From: Solibacillus palustris
Lineage (GTDB): Bacteria; Bacillota; Bacilli; Bacillales_A; Planococcaceae
Assembly (NCBI RefSeq): GCF_022549215.1
Contig: NZ_JAKZFC010000004.1
Span: 234,999 to 298,998 of the forward strand
Length of the DNA stretch: 64,000 bases
Reading direction: 5' to 3'
Shown here: piece by piece, positions 51,582-60,803 of the stretch
How positions within the stretch are numbered: the stretch's first letter is position 1
How the letters are laid out: every line of letters begins with the position of its first letter
The notes under the pieces: generated by a model
What the model saw: only the letters and a program-made list of their open reading frames with translations
What the model was told of the DNA's origin: nothing
The model's database searches: none
Translations under genes and position numbers: made by a program

Positions 51582-52052
51582 ATGTTATCTTTATTTCAAT
51601 ATAATTGGCAAGTACGTGAAGATTGGTTAAATTGGTGTCAATCAATATCTGAAGAAGAATTTCATAAAGACCGCATAGGTGGTATGAAAAGTATAAAGGA
51701 AACACTCATACATATAATAGATTGTGAATTACTTTGGTTAAATTCAATGGTTGAAAAAACCATATTTTGTGAAACACGGAATTCAATTAATCAATTGAAA
51801 GATATAAGGGCATACTCTGCCTTTGTAAAATCGCATACTAAGTACTTTATTGAACAATTAACTTCAGAAAATGAAAATAGAATAATAGAAGTAAAACGTC
51901 GTGATGGTACTATTTTACACTTTACTCAAAAAAAGATATTAGCGCATATGATTACTCACGAAGTTCATCACATAGGGCAATTATCTATTTGGGCTAGAGA
52001 ACTGCAGCTCAAACCGATTTCTTCGGATTTAATTATAAGAAATTATGATTAG
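51582..52052 (+). CDS. DinB family protein
   Basis: 156 residues, a DinB/YfiT-like four-helix bundle. The metal-binding His pattern is visible: LIHIIDCELLWLN and MITHEVHHIGQLSIWAREL, with the HxxxH pair. These proteins are often thiol-dependent transferases (bacillithiol), but the substrate is unknown. ATG with GGAG lies upstream. It is monocistronic. Confidence 0.85.
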   Translation: MLSLFQYNWQVREDWLNWCQSISEEEFHKDRIGGMKSIKETLIHIIDCELLWLNSMVEKTIFCETRNSINQLKDIRAYSAFVKSHTKYFIEQLTSENENRIIEVKRRDGTILHFTQKKILAHMITHEVHHIGQLSIWARELQLKPISSDLIIRNYD

Positions 52053-52128
52053 TCACATTGATAATTGAACTTTTAAGTTAATTTTTTTAAAGTATATTCT
52101 GTTTACAATCTCTTAGGGGGAAGCTGCA

Positions 52129-52980
52129 TTGAAAATAATCGATTACGTTACACCTTTTTTAGAAAAATACGAAGCAACGCCTGAATATTATGAGACCTAT
52201 TTCCAAAAACACCGAGAAACATTTGAATTTTATTTTCGATTTCATTGTAAAAATAAAGAAGAAAAGCTATGCAATGCTTTACAGCAGCATCCACATAAAC
52301 TTGAAGACATGAACTTTGTAAAAGAACGAATTTTAATGAACATAAGTGAAATTACAGCCAACTATGAAAAAATGTTCGATATCACTTTTACAGAAGCTGT
52401 ACGTATATTTGTAGGATTAGGTGGCTCAAATGCTTATACGACGCATTCTATGAATCCTGAAGTAGCATTTTGTGTAGAGCGAATGCCAGCTTTAGAAACC
52501 GGTATTCGTGCGTTAATTGCTCATGAATTCGGCCATGCTGTGCACCATATTGTAACACTTCGGAATGGTGTGAAGATTGGCCAAATTGATTGGAATAACC
52601 CATATACATGGCTTATACAAGAAGGAATCGCAACGTATTTATCTACACAAGTTGTTGATGCATCTAAGGATATTTATTTCGCATTTGAGAGGGATGAAGT
52701 ATGGCTAAATTATGCTCGTATGAATAAAGCAAATATTATTGCTTCATTTCAACAGGATTTAGAGCAGCTGTCTTCACAAGAAATTTTTAAAGAATGGTTT
52801 TCAATTAATGGAGGAGGGCTTTTTGGTTATGCCCGTTTAGCTTACTATATTGGTTATGAAGTCGTTCAAGAGTTGGTTGAACAAATCGGCATCGGGGACA
52901 CTATATTATTTTGGCTTCAACCAAATTTTAAAGAACAAATGAATGGTTTATTAAATGAATTTGCAAACAATAATGAGTAA
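52129..52980 (+). CDS. predicted zinc-dependent protease (DUF2268-like)
   Basis: 283 residues. The gluzincin motif ALIAHEFGHAVHH is near residue 137, with a downstream Glu in LIQEGIATYLSTQ as the third ligand. It resembles DUF2268-type putative zinc proteases. There is no signal peptide, so it is probably cytoplasmic. TTG 52129 has a TAGGGGGA site 7 nt before it. It follows the DinB gene after 76 nt. Confidence 0.78.
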   Translation: MKIIDYVTPFLEKYEATPEYYETYFQKHRETFEFYFRFHCKNKEEKLCNALQQHPHKLEDMNFVKERILMNISEITANYEKMFDITFTEAVRIFVGLGGSNAYTTHSMNPEVAFCVERMPALETGIRALIAHEFGHAVHHIVTLRNGVKIGQIDWNNPYTWLIQEGIATYLSTQVVDASKDIYFAFERDEVWLNYARMNKANIIASFQQDLEQLSSQEIFKEWFSINGGGLFGYARLAYYIGYEVVQELVEQIGIGDTILFWLQPNFKEQMNGLLNEFANNNE

Positions 52981-53062
52981 AATCCATATCAATATGATTC
53001 TTTGTGTTTCAAAGGTTACATTAATAATTTATTGTTAAGGTTTGATTGAATAACATATACTG

Positions 53063-53102
53063 AAAACGAGCTGTTCCAAATTCAATTGGATAGCTCGTTT
53101 TA
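53063..53102. terminator. intrinsic terminator (bidirectional)
   Basis: AACGAGCT..AGCTCGTT hairpin flanked by A and T runs, between the convergent protease and hydrolase genes. Confidence 0.7.
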
Positions 53103-53226
53103 TTGTGTAGGTAAGAAAAATAAATATCTCGCTATGTTACAATCGGTGATATTTTGAATACATAGTGAAAAAGGAGAAAAGTTTTTATAAAAAACCTTCC
53201 ATTCGTTGCACGGTTTTAACTGCTTA

Positions 53227-54000
53227 TTAGTCCAATGCATTTGCTAAAAATTGCATCGATACTTCGTTAAATTGTGCTGCTTGATCCACATTACAAACAT
53301 GCCCACAATTTTTTAATATGACTAATTGACTTGATGAATGTTTCTTCACTAATCGCTTCACTGGTTCTAAAAATACGTAATCTTCATCCCCCATAATATA
53401 TAGTGATGTGATTTTTGTATCTTTTTCATTGATTTTCACTAAATGTTTGGCGATACCACCCGTTAATGTAAGCCAGCGTAAAAATTCTCGATGTTTTATT
53501 TTTTTCGCCTCTTGAATAAAGAGATTGCGTGAAGATTTATGCGTTTTTTTGGGCATCAAAATCCAAGCAAATAATTTATATAACCACATAAACGGGATTA
53601 TTTTTTTAAATAGATTGGCTAAGCCAAGTAAAAAGTGGAGCTTGGGTGTAATACGTATTACTGCACCAGCAAGGACCATTGTATGAAATCTCTCTGGGTT
53701 CGATTCGGCTAATTGACGAATTAACATGGTCCCTAGTGAAATCCCAACAAAATGAGCCTTCTCAATATCTAATGAATCTAACACTCCTAGAATATCTTGA
53801 CTTACTAAATCAAGTGTATATTTTGTGGGACTATTCTCTATTTCACAAGCACCATGACCTCGTAAATCAACTACCAACACATTGAAATGCTTGCGGTATG
53901 CACGAATTTGCTTATACCAAATCGTTGAGCTTCCACCAGCTCCATGGACTAATACAACCCACTCTTTGTGCTGTTGACTATAAATTTTATAATGTAACAA
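53227..54000 (-). CDS. alpha/beta hydrolase
   Basis: 257 residues. The oxyanion motif is VVLVHGAGGSSTIW. The nucleophile elbow GISLG has Ser near residue 88, the acid is in IMGDEDYVF, and the catalytic His is in LKNCGHVCNVDQ. The cap region is basic (KKTHKSSRNLFIQEAKKIKHRE). The substrate is not predictable. TTG 54000 with GGATGAG upstream. Confidence 0.87.
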   Translation of the reverse strand: MLHYKIYSQQHKEWVVLVHGAGGSSTIWYKQIRAYRKHFNVLVVDLRGHGACEIENSPTKYTLDLVSQDILGVLDSLDIEKAHFVGISLGTMLIRQLAESNPERFHTMVLAGAVIRITPKLHFLLGLANLFKKIIPFMWLYKLFAWILMPKKTHKSSRNLFIQEAKKIKHREFLRWLTLTGGIAKHLVKINEKDTKITSLYIMGDEDYVFLEPVKRLVKKHSSSQLVILKNCGHVCNVDQAAQFNEVSMQFLANALD

Positions 54001-54480
54001 CTTCTACTCATCCTTTGATTATATAACGTCTATTATCAATACGAAAAGTAGCACGTGATGGTTTCGTGAATATCATATATTTACAACTTTCTTACCTAAA
54101 TACAAGAAAAACGGCCCTCTTTAACCAATAAGGATACGCATTATACAGTACTATCTAAAAAATCATTCTATTTTCAATATTAGACTTTCTTAGTTAGTTG
54201 CTATAAAAATACAAGAAAGGCTTTCAATAACACTACAATTCCTACAATGTCTCGATCTAAAAGTCGCGAAAATTATTAAGACGCCAACCATTTAAATTGT
54301 TTTCTCACCTCTAAATAGGAATATTAAATGGCGGTGCATGCATCTTTTTTAATAAAGTATTCGTCTCATTAGGGTCAATTAAAAGAGCTTTTCGTTTGAA
54401 TCAATGCTTAAAAGCTAGGTTTTATTTTTTTAATAACCAAATCAATATACTATTAACTACAAGAATTTAAAGGATAAAAT
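54001..54480. other. intergenic, no gene seen
   Basis: 480 nt of AT-rich sequence between divergent genes. I see no complete gene, only short open frames and no clear terminator. The stretch around 54290-54350 looks like scrambled coding sequence but matches nothing that I recognise. Confidence 0.5.
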
Positions 54481-55035
54481 ATGGAACATCTATTTTTAGA
54501 TTTCGTACAAAATGAAAAACCCTTTGCATGGCTTTATCAATTTTTAATAATGGTATTGGTTTCTATGATTCCATTTGCCCCCATTCCCGTACTGGCTGCC
54601 TTTATTGCCAGTAATCATGATTTCCTACCAGGATTACTCATTAATATGCTTGGTACAATGATCGGATCGCTCCTGTTATATTTACTAAGTAAAAGATTGT
54701 TACGACGTGTGGCACTGAAATATTTAACCAAGCGACAATATTTGACGAAATACTTTGAGTTAATCGAAACACATGGTTTTTTAGCGGTTTTACTTGGCAG
54801 GATTATTCCGATTTTGCCTTCTGCAGGTATTAATTTAATTGCTGGTATATCGAATGTGAGTTTCGTTGCCTTTATTGCGGCAACTTTTCTCGGTAAACTA
54901 CCAACCATCTTAGCTTTTTCACTTGTAGGTCATCAAATGGCAGCAGGTAACTGGGACACTGTGTTAATTATTGCACTATACTTATTCGCTTTATTTTTAC
55001 TTGGAAAAAAATTAAAACATAAATGGAGCCGTTAA
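54481..55035 (+). CDS. VTT/DedA-type membrane protein (TVP38/TMEM64-like)
   Basis: 184 residues with four to five membrane helices. The VTT-domain signature is FIASNHDFLPGLLINMLGTM (F/Y..G..G type) and GFLAVLLGRIIPILPSAGIN followed by LIAGISNVSFVAF. The family is linked to lipid scrambling and membrane homeostasis. It is monocistronic with a weak ribosome-binding site (AAAGGA). Confidence 0.8.
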   Translation: MEHLFLDFVQNEKPFAWLYQFLIMVLVSMIPFAPIPVLAAFIASNHDFLPGLLINMLGTMIGSLLLYLLSKRLLRRVALKYLTKRQYLTKYFELIETHGFLAVLLGRIIPILPSAGINLIAGISNVSFVAFIAATFLGKLPTILAFSLVGHQMAAGNWDTVLIIALYLFALFLLGKKLKHKWSR

Positions 55036-55193
55036 TTAAAACTTTACAAGTGTTTTAGCTTGTAAAACGTTATTATTCAATAGGAAAAATTAACACAACG
55101 CCCCCCTGTTTCGAGCTATTTTGCCTAGTCAATGTTCATACCACACTAAAAACCACCCTATCTCACAATTTCAATTATGAAAGGATAGATGAT

Positions 55194-55868
55194 GTGAGTA
55201 ATGAATGGGAAAAAGATATAGGCTCTCTTTCAAATATAAAAGTTTACTCAAACCCAAATAACGCTCCTGTAACGATAAGTGGTGACGCTGCAAATTTGAA
55301 ATGTATAGGTGTAGGGACAGATGCAGCCGTTTTTCAATCACTTACTGCTCCCGCTTATGCATTTAAAGTATATGCCCAGGACAAATTAGACAAGGTAAAA
55401 AATGAAGCAAATGCTTATAAACAATTAGGTGATTCCCCTTTCTTTCCAACTTGTTTTGCTTCATATGACGAGTATCTGGTATTAAGTTACGAAGAAGGAA
55501 AAACTCTCTATGACTGTGTTCTACAAGGCATACACATTCCAGAGCGGGTGGTAAATGAAGTGGAGGAGGCAAGAGCGTATATTCGGAGTAAAGGTCTTAA
55601 CCCACGTGATATCCATTTAAAAAACATTATACTTCAAAATGGAAAAGTAAAAATAATTGATGTCTCTGAGTACACAGTCCCAGGTAATGATTTTCGATGG
55701 GAACATTTAAAAAAAGGATATGAGCAATACTATCATTTAATAGATGGAAATTCTGTACCATACTGGATAGTTGCAACAATTCAAAAATGGTATTATCAGC
55801 GAAGAAAAAATTCTTTTTCATATGAAGAGTTTACAAAAACTATTATAAAGCTGCTGTATATAAAATAG
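55194..55868 (+). CDS. protein-kinase-like protein (YrzF-like)
   Basis: 224 residues. Compact kinase fold: IGVGTDAAVFQS replaces the glycine-rich loop, YAFKVYAQDK carries the presumed Lys, the catalytic loop is GLNPRDIHLKNIIL (RDIHLKN) and the metal-binding segment VKIIDVSEY (DVSE in place of DFG). It is similar to Bacillus YrzF/YbdM. The substrate is unknown. The start is GTG 55194 with AAGGA upstream. Confidence 0.78.
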   Translation: MSNEWEKDIGSLSNIKVYSNPNNAPVTISGDAANLKCIGVGTDAAVFQSLTAPAYAFKVYAQDKLDKVKNEANAYKQLGDSPFFPTCFASYDEYLVLSYEEGKTLYDCVLQGIHIPERVVNEVEEARAYIRSKGLNPRDIHLKNIILQNGKVKIIDVSEYTVPGNDFRWEHLKKGYEQYYHLIDGNSVPYWIVATIQKWYYQRRKNSFSYEEFTKTIIKLLYIK

Positions 55869-56104
55869 TTGAACGAACGAGGATTTTTGTTGTATAGCCA
55901 ATACTCATAAAATAAGACATGAAACGTTGATATGAGTGTATTTCGTGCCTTTTTATGTCTGATCAAACTTTTAATTGTCTCCTTTTTAGTCCTAATATAG
56001 GATTAACAAATTAAGATGACTAGAAATAGTCACTTCAATATATTGACCTTTCAGAAATTTTGTTTTCTACTTTACAAAAAATAAAAAGGAAACTAAGCAG
56101 ATGC

Positions 56105-56185
56105 ATTTGGGAACGTTATTAGATTTATTTATGTATACGTTATAAATCCTTGTTTCACTAAAGCACCTGTTAGTTAAATTGTCCT
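56105..56185. repeat. cassette-site 21 (F-like hairpin half, B)
   Basis: ATTTGGGAACGTTATTAG at 56105, then B-type core TTTCACTAAAGCACCTGTTA at 56152. First site of the second cassette stretch. 55869-56104 holds nothing else that I recognise. Confidence 0.65.
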
Positions 56186-56199
56186 TCTTAAATGTATCA

Positions 56200-56808
56200 T
56201 CACATCAAATTAAATAAAGCCCATGTTGAAGAGATAGTATTAACAATCCCATGTATTAGCCAGCTTGAAATAATTGACCCGTTTGATTGTTTCTCATTTA
56301 TCCAGCCAAGCAAATATCCTCCGACTCCAGTAATTAGTATAATAATTATTAGTTGTATTGGATTAAGTAGCATCATAAAAATTGCACCATGCATTAATCC
56401 AAATAGAAAACCTTGTATAGAATTACCGAGTTGAAAACCGAATTTAAAAATTAATCTTTTAGTTAGAAAACCACGGAAAAATATTTCTTCTGATAGTCCA
56501 GTTTGCAAAAAGGCATAGATTAGAGCTGGAATAAATGCTGAAAGCCCTTTACCTGAAAACTGTGAGGTTGCCATTGCCGAATCATCCATAAATAAAATAA
56601 CTGCTATATAAGCAGGTATTACTAAAATAATCATAACGAGTAAAAATGAAGCCATATAAGTTTGATAGTTTCTGATTTTTATTTTTTTAATTCCTAACCA
56701 AGTTAAAAGTCTAGTTTCTTTTCTAGCAGTAACCAGCCACCAAACGAATGGAATTATCGAAAAAAGCAATACTTGAAAAATTGCACTAATTAACAAATTA
56801 ATTATCAT
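56200..56808 (-). CDS. CPBP family intramembrane metalloprotease
   Basis: 202 residues with six or so membrane helices. The CPBP/Abi motifs are SEEIFFRGFLTKRL (EExxxR), FGLMHGAIF (first His) and SSWLIHGIVNT (second His). These enzymes cleave prenylated or peptide substrates in the membrane, and some act in bacteriocin immunity. It is a single gene between sites 21 and 22. Confidence 0.88.
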   Translation of the reverse strand: MIINLLISAIFQVLLFSIIPFVWWLVTARKETRLLTWLGIKKIKIRNYQTYMASFLLVMIILVIPAYIAVILFMDDSAMATSQFSGKGLSAFIPALIYAFLQTGLSEEIFFRGFLTKRLIFKFGFQLGNSIQGFLFGLMHGAIFMMLLNPIQLIIIILITGVGGYLLGWINEKQSNGSIISSWLIHGIVNTISSTWALFNLM

Positions 56809-56940
56809 TTTTCACCCACCTTTCTAATCATTTCTACATTCACAACTTCAATAAACTTATTACTTTGATACGTTTGGAATAATTTAAAGTTTCATATTTT
56901 TGTAAATAAATTATTTGAAATTGACAAAATACACCATTAA

Positions 56941-57095
56941 CCATCCATGTAGCGATACAACAGTGCTGCACCACAGAAAATGAAAGTGAGGATGGTTCCT
57001 TTCATGGAAGTTGAATAAATAATTTTCCCAAAGCGTCGTTTGGTAACCTAATGAAATAAAAAGCAGCTAAGACTGGTTGAAAATCTTAGCTGCTG
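56941..57095. repeat. cassette-site 22 (E palindrome and terminator)
   Basis: CCAAAGCGTCGTTTGG at 57028-57043, followed by minus-strand terminator AGCAGCTAAGA..TCTTAGCTGCT TTTTA at 57060-57093. The left part (56976-57013) shares CACCACAGAAAATGAAAG and TTTCATGG..AGTTGAA with 24271-24320. Confidence 0.65.
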
Positions 57096-57128
57096 GATTG
57101 AACGTTCCCTATGTTTTATTTGGGAGCG

Positions 57129-57728
57129 TTATTTTGTATGTAAATGTATGGAAAATCTATTCTTTATTTTTTGCTTATACAAGAATAGAAGGGTAAAAAT
57201 TGAGCCTATCCCAAATCCAATAATATGTACAATTAAACCATCCATACCTACAAGATTCGCTAAAATAAAATAATAAAAAGTATAATTCACTGGCCAATTA
57301 CCGAATTGCAATTTAATGAAGCTTCGATTATGTAAAAATAAAATTACAATACAGGCAATAAGTGCATATATTCCAGGTGATGCACCGTTACCACCTGTAT
57401 AAGAAAATATTAGCGAATAAATGATACTCGTCCCTACGGTTCCTAAAAAGTAAATAAATAAGAAAGTCCAACTACCAATCTTATTTTCTAAAATCATTCC
57501 AACAAAATAAAGAGCTAATGAATTACCTAATAAATGTAATACACTGTGATGAAAAAAAGAACCTGTAATTAGCCTATACCAGTTGTTAAATTCCATACTA
57601 TCAAAACTTTTGCCACTGCCAATTTCCCAAAGTTCACCTTTAAAAATCACCAAATCTAACAGAAATATCCATACGTATAATAAAATTAAAATACAAGTGA
57701 ATTTCGGTAATTGTTTAATGTTATTCAT
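57129..57728 (-). CDS. rhomboid family intramembrane serine protease
   Basis: 199 residues. Catalytic Ser is in GGNGASPGIYALI, the catalytic His in GLIVHIIGFGIG. The His/Asn segment FHHSVLHLLGNSLALYFVG precedes them, and six membrane helices are evident. It cuts membrane proteins within the bilayer. ATG 57728 is preferred because GGGGAA lies 7 nt upstream; GTG 57734 is too close. It is a single gene between sites 22 and 23. Confidence 0.9.
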   Translation of the reverse strand: MNNIKQLPKFTCILILLYVWIFLLDLVIFKGELWEIGSGKSFDSMEFNNWYRLITGSFFHHSVLHLLGNSLALYFVGMILENKIGSWTFLFIYFLGTVGTSIIYSLIFSYTGGNGASPGIYALIACIVILFLHNRSFIKLQFGNWPVNYTFYYFILANLVGMDGLIVHIIGFGIGSIFTLLFLYKQKIKNRFSIHLHTK

Positions 57729-57844
57729 TTTCACTTCCCCTTTTATAGACTATTTTGCTACATTAATTAAGAGAAAATAATCTATTCGCTATTCACCTCT
57801 CTATTATAGAATATTTTTCCTTTTTTAATTATAGGAATAAACAA

Positions 57845-57958
57845 AAAATGGCCCCAAAGCGTCGTTTGGTAACCTTCATAAAATAAAGATATTCAATAAA
57901 ATGGCCCTTTAACTAAAGAAGGCACATTTCTTTTTCAAGAATCGCGCCATTTTCTGGA
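57845..57958. repeat. cassette-site 23 (E, D, C)
   Basis: CCAAAGCGTCGTTTGG at 57853-57868, D core TTCAATAAAATGGCCCTTTA at 57891, C core AAGAATCGCGCCATTTTCTGG at 57938. Confidence 0.75.
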
Positions 57959-58028
57959 ATAACGGCCAGCTTCTATTAGCTGGCTTGTTTAATACTCGAT
58001 AATGCAAAACAATATTATTTATATTATC

Positions 58029-58967
58029 CTAATAATTCTCAATGACTCCTCCAAGTGAAGATGCTTTAATGTTAGGATTCTCAAGGATTTCTTCTAATTC
58101 TTCCTTCGTTCCATAAACGACTACCCCTAAAATTTCTACATCCTCTAACTTAATATCTTTCATCTTGTTAAACGCATTCTGGTGATCAGAGGAAATACTC
58201 ATTGGCAGTAATTCTAAAAATTCTTCATACTCACCTTTTAAATCATGGATTGAAATATAAGGCCTGTTTATAGAGAAGCCTAACGCATCTTTTTCTCCAA
58301 TAAACGTTGAAGACCAATCGTTTTCTTTTGCCACTTGTTGAAATTCATTTAATTGTTCACTACTATAAGTGTCTATCCAAAACCATGTCATTTCGGGAAG
58401 CTGTATGAACAGTTCCCTTGGTTTGTAAGGCTGATCAAAGGAAAGTGCCACTTCATAAATTTTATCCCCTTGCATACGCTCAATCAGTTCTTCATCATCC
58501 TTATATTTTTTATAGGATACATTCGGATGGAAAAACATCATTTCTCGCCAACCATTTTCTTTATAGCCAAATTGCCAATCTTCACCTTTACTACCTATCT
58601 TGCTACCTGAGAATCTAGATGTTAAAACAGGTGAATTCAGACCAAATGAGTATTGTTTTCGTTCGATAACAACCGGTTTGATTTTAAAGTCTTTCGAAAT
58701 TTCATAGTTACTTGTTCCACCTAGTATCCCTTTAGAATCGACAGTTTCACTTATGTATCCGTTTGGCGTGCTGAGACGGACATAAGCATCCCACTGCTTA
58801 AATGCCTTTTCACTATAATGTGCTGAAATGGTAGTATTCGCTATGTTTAAAACTACGAATACTACGATAGAAATCATAATAACCGTAATGATTATCTTCA
58901 ATTTCCCTCTTCTTACTGCTTTCTTGATCTTCTTTTCATCAAAAAGATCATCTGAAAAATCATTCAT
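58029..58967 (-). CDS. anti-sigma factor with Sigma_reg N and C domains
   Basis: 312 residues. A short cytoplasmic N-terminus (KKIKKAVRRGKLK) precedes one membrane helix (about 24-44) and a large extracellular domain. That domain ends with EDVEILGVVVYGTKEELEEI followed by LENPNIKASSLGGVIENY, typical of the sigma-regulator C-terminal domain. It overlaps the upstream sigma factor gene by 8 nt, so the pair is co-translated. Confidence 0.82.
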   Translation of the reverse strand: MNDFSDDLFDEKKIKKAVRRGKLKIIITVIMISIVVFVVLNIANTTISAHYSEKAFKQWDAYVRLSTPNGYISETVDSKGILGGTSNYEISKDFKIKPVVIERKQYSFGLNSPVLTSRFSGSKIGSKGEDWQFGYKENGWREMMFFHPNVSYKKYKDDEELIERMQGDKIYEVALSFDQPYKPRELFIQLPEMTWFWIDTYSSEQLNEFQQVAKENDWSSTFIGEKDALGFSINRPYISIHDLKGEYEEFLELLPMSISSDHQNAFNKMKDIKLEDVEILGVVVYGTKEELEEILENPNIKASSLGGVIENY

Positions 58968-59466
58968 GTAGCTCCCTCCACTTCTTTTGAAATTCTTTTC
59001 TTGCCCGAAACAAATAAGTCCTAACCGTTTCTTCCTTCATGCCCAGTAACAAAGCAATCTCCTTATAACTAAGTTCCAGCTCATATTTTAGTAGTAAAAG
59101 CTGCTTAAAGATTTCTTGAATACGGTCTAAAACAAGTGCGATTTCATGATTCATTTCGTTCGTTAATACACTCAGTTCCGTATCCTGATCATTAGCAAAA
59201 TTGTTCCAAAAATGAGCATCGTCAATCGAAATGGATTGTTCCTTGCCCCGTTTCCTTAACAGTTTTTTAAATTCATTCATAGAAATCGTAAAAATATAGG
59301 AAAGTGCTTTATCGGAAGGAACACTACTGCTATAAGCAATGAATTTCGTATAGCTTTCATGAACAATATCTTCTGCATCTTCATGACTACAGCCGTTCTT
59401 TTTTAAATAATAATAAATCAACTTTGCTTGCTTTCTGTAGATTTCCAACAATAGATGCGAATCCAT
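58960..59466 (-). CDS. ECF-type RNA polymerase sigma factor
   Basis: 168 residues. Region 2: LIYYYLKKNGCSHEDAEDIV, then YIFTISMNEFKKLLRK. Region 4: FKQLLLLKYELELSYKEIAL, then LLGMKEETVRTYLFRARKEF. It would direct transcription of its own operon and unknown targets when released by the anti-sigma protein. ATG 59466 has GGAG upstream. The pair occupies one cassette between sites 23 and 24. Confidence 0.88.
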   Translation of the reverse strand: MDSHLLLEIYRKQAKLIYYYLKKNGCSHEDAEDIVHESYTKFIAYSSSVPSDKALSYIFTISMNEFKKLLRKRGKEQSISIDDAHFWNNFANDQDTELSVLTNEMNHEIALVLDRIQEIFKQLLLLKYELELSYKEIALLLGMKEETVRTYLFRARKEFQKKWRELHE

Positions 59467-59649
59467 AGGCACTCCTTTCTAAAGCCTTCACTAATACAGA
59501 GTCCATTTGGAACAAAAAGTTTACAATAAAATGAGAAATAAATTTTCGTTGGACGAACCGTGTATAAGGGGGCTACGCTTAAACATTGGAATTAATGATT
59601 GTGTACTAGTTAATTCTCTTATGAGAATACGCTTTTGGATAAAATAAAA

Positions 59650-59735
59650 AAAGCTACTCTTCTATTGAAGATAGCCTTCGTTAGTTGAAGTAGAAAAAAT
59701 GGGCTTATTCAATAATTGCGCCCGATTGTTGAAAA
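59650..59735. repeat. cassette-site 24 (terminator-like, B half, C)
   Basis: The hairpin GCTACTCTTC..GAAGATAGC is followed by GCCTTCGTTAGTTGAAG, then C core TTCAATAATTGCGCCCGATT at 59709. Confidence 0.75.
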
Positions 59736-59746
59736 TCATTATTTAA

Positions 59747-60268
59747 CTATTCAACAGCGTTAAATGTTGTTTTACTAGCGATTTTATAATTTTTATTAAC
59801 ATGGGATTTTTCATAAAACACTATTGTTATTTTGTCACTTATTTCCTTTGTTTCACCTGTTTTTTTATAACCTAACTTTTCATACAGGTAACAAAGCCCT
59901 ACTTCTTGGATTATGGTGTCCAACTTCCATAATTTTGCATCACGGTATATATGTTCTATTTTTGCAAAGACTTCTTGAGCTATTCCTTTTCCTTGATGTT
60001 CTGGCAATATAAATATAGGGCTAACACGATAAGATTTATTCCTCATCTTGACAACTCTAATACCACCAATTGTATCTTCAAAATGTTTGATTAAATAATA
60101 ATCTGTAAAAGGTTGATTAAACCGAGTAATAATTCTATCTAGGGATTCATTGGCAGGGTTTGTATCATAATCTTGATATTTTTCTAGTAAGGGCATAAAT
60201 GCTTTGACTTGCATTTCATGAATCGTAGCGGCATCATCTAAGTTTGCTTTACATAATGAAACTTCCAT
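59747..60268 (-). CDS. GNAT acetyltransferase (cassette gene)
   Basis: A 173-residue GNAT. YRVSPIFILPEHQGKGIAQE has the acetyl-CoA loop HQGKGIA, and QEVGLCYLYEKLGYKKTGET follows. The N-terminus VSLCKANLDDAATIHEMQVK is typical of the family. Substrate unknown. GGAGG before the ATG. It lies between sites 24 and 25. Confidence 0.87.
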   Translation of the reverse strand: MEVSLCKANLDDAATIHEMQVKAFMPLLEKYQDYDTNPANESLDRIITRFNQPFTDYYLIKHFEDTIGGIRVVKMRNKSYRVSPIFILPEHQGKGIAQEVFAKIEHIYRDAKLWKLDTIIQEVGLCYLYEKLGYKKTGETKEISDKITIVFYEKSHVNKNYKIASKTTFNAVE

Positions 60269-60339
60269 AAAAAATAAACCTCCCTCTATAAATGTTGATA
60301 TTTCAATTTATATTAACACGATTATCCAAATTAGCATAA

Positions 60340-60455
60340 ACAATACTTCTAAAGCATCGTTTGGTAACCTTCATAAAAGAATGTTATTCAACAATATGGC
60401 CCTTTAGCTAAAGATGGCACATTTCTTTTTCAAGAATTGCGCCCGACAATTCAAA
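60340..60455. repeat. cassette-site 25 (E-like, D, C)
   Basis: AAAGCATCGTTTGGTAACC at 60351, then ATAAAAGAATGTTATTC leading into D core AACAATATGGCCCTTTA at 60389, then C-type AAGAATTGCGCCCGACAATT at 60432. Right border of the second stretch, 4 nt before the ileS promoter. Confidence 0.75.
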
Positions 60456-60458
60456 TTA

Positions 60459-60487
60459 TTGACAAAATATTTTGATTTTGTTACGAT
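60459..60487 (+). promoter_or_regulatory. promoter of the T-box/ileS transcript
   Basis: TTGACA (60459-60464), 17-nt spacer, TACGAT (60482-60487). Confidence 0.85.
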
Positions 60488-60509
60488 TCTTTCAATAAAA
60501 GCATACAAA

Positions 60510-60760
60510 TTCGTTGATGAGAAAAAGTAATGTTTCTTCTTGTTCCCCAGAGAGCTGATAAATTGGTGCAAGTCAGTGTTCAAGTGTTACATGAAAATCC
60601 TCTCTGAGAAGGTTAGCTGAAATCAGTAAGCGAACCCGGGTGTCTACCGTTAAAAAGAACGCGTATGATTGTACGTTGCTAAGTGCTATTGGATCGCCTT
60701 CAATAGAATTAGGGTGGTATCGCGGTTAACCCCGTCCCTTACTTGGGACGGGGTTTTTTG
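60510..60760 (+). ncRNA. T-box riboswitch controlling ileS
   Basis: Stem I includes AGAGAG..CTCTCT arms (about 60549-60605) with an ATC (Ile) specifier triplet near 60597. The T-box sequence AGGGTGGTATCGCGG is at 60710-60724. It is followed by the terminator AACCCCGTCCC..GGGACGGGGTTTTTT (60727-60760). Uncharged tRNA-Ile is expected to stabilise the antiterminator and switch on the synthetase gene. Confidence 0.93.
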
Positions 60761-60803
60761 TATGCCTTTTATACAAAATGGTATAGGAGGAATTGATATA
60801 TTT

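Noticed and set aside
56937..57005. 22-residue hydrophobic ORF on the minus strand
   Set aside because: It reads like a membrane helix but has no ribosome-binding site and overlaps a repeat-containing cassette site, so it was not called as a gene.
60669..60803. N-terminal extension of ileS from 60669
   Set aside because: The extension reads through the T-box sequence and its terminator; the family starts at ATG 60804.
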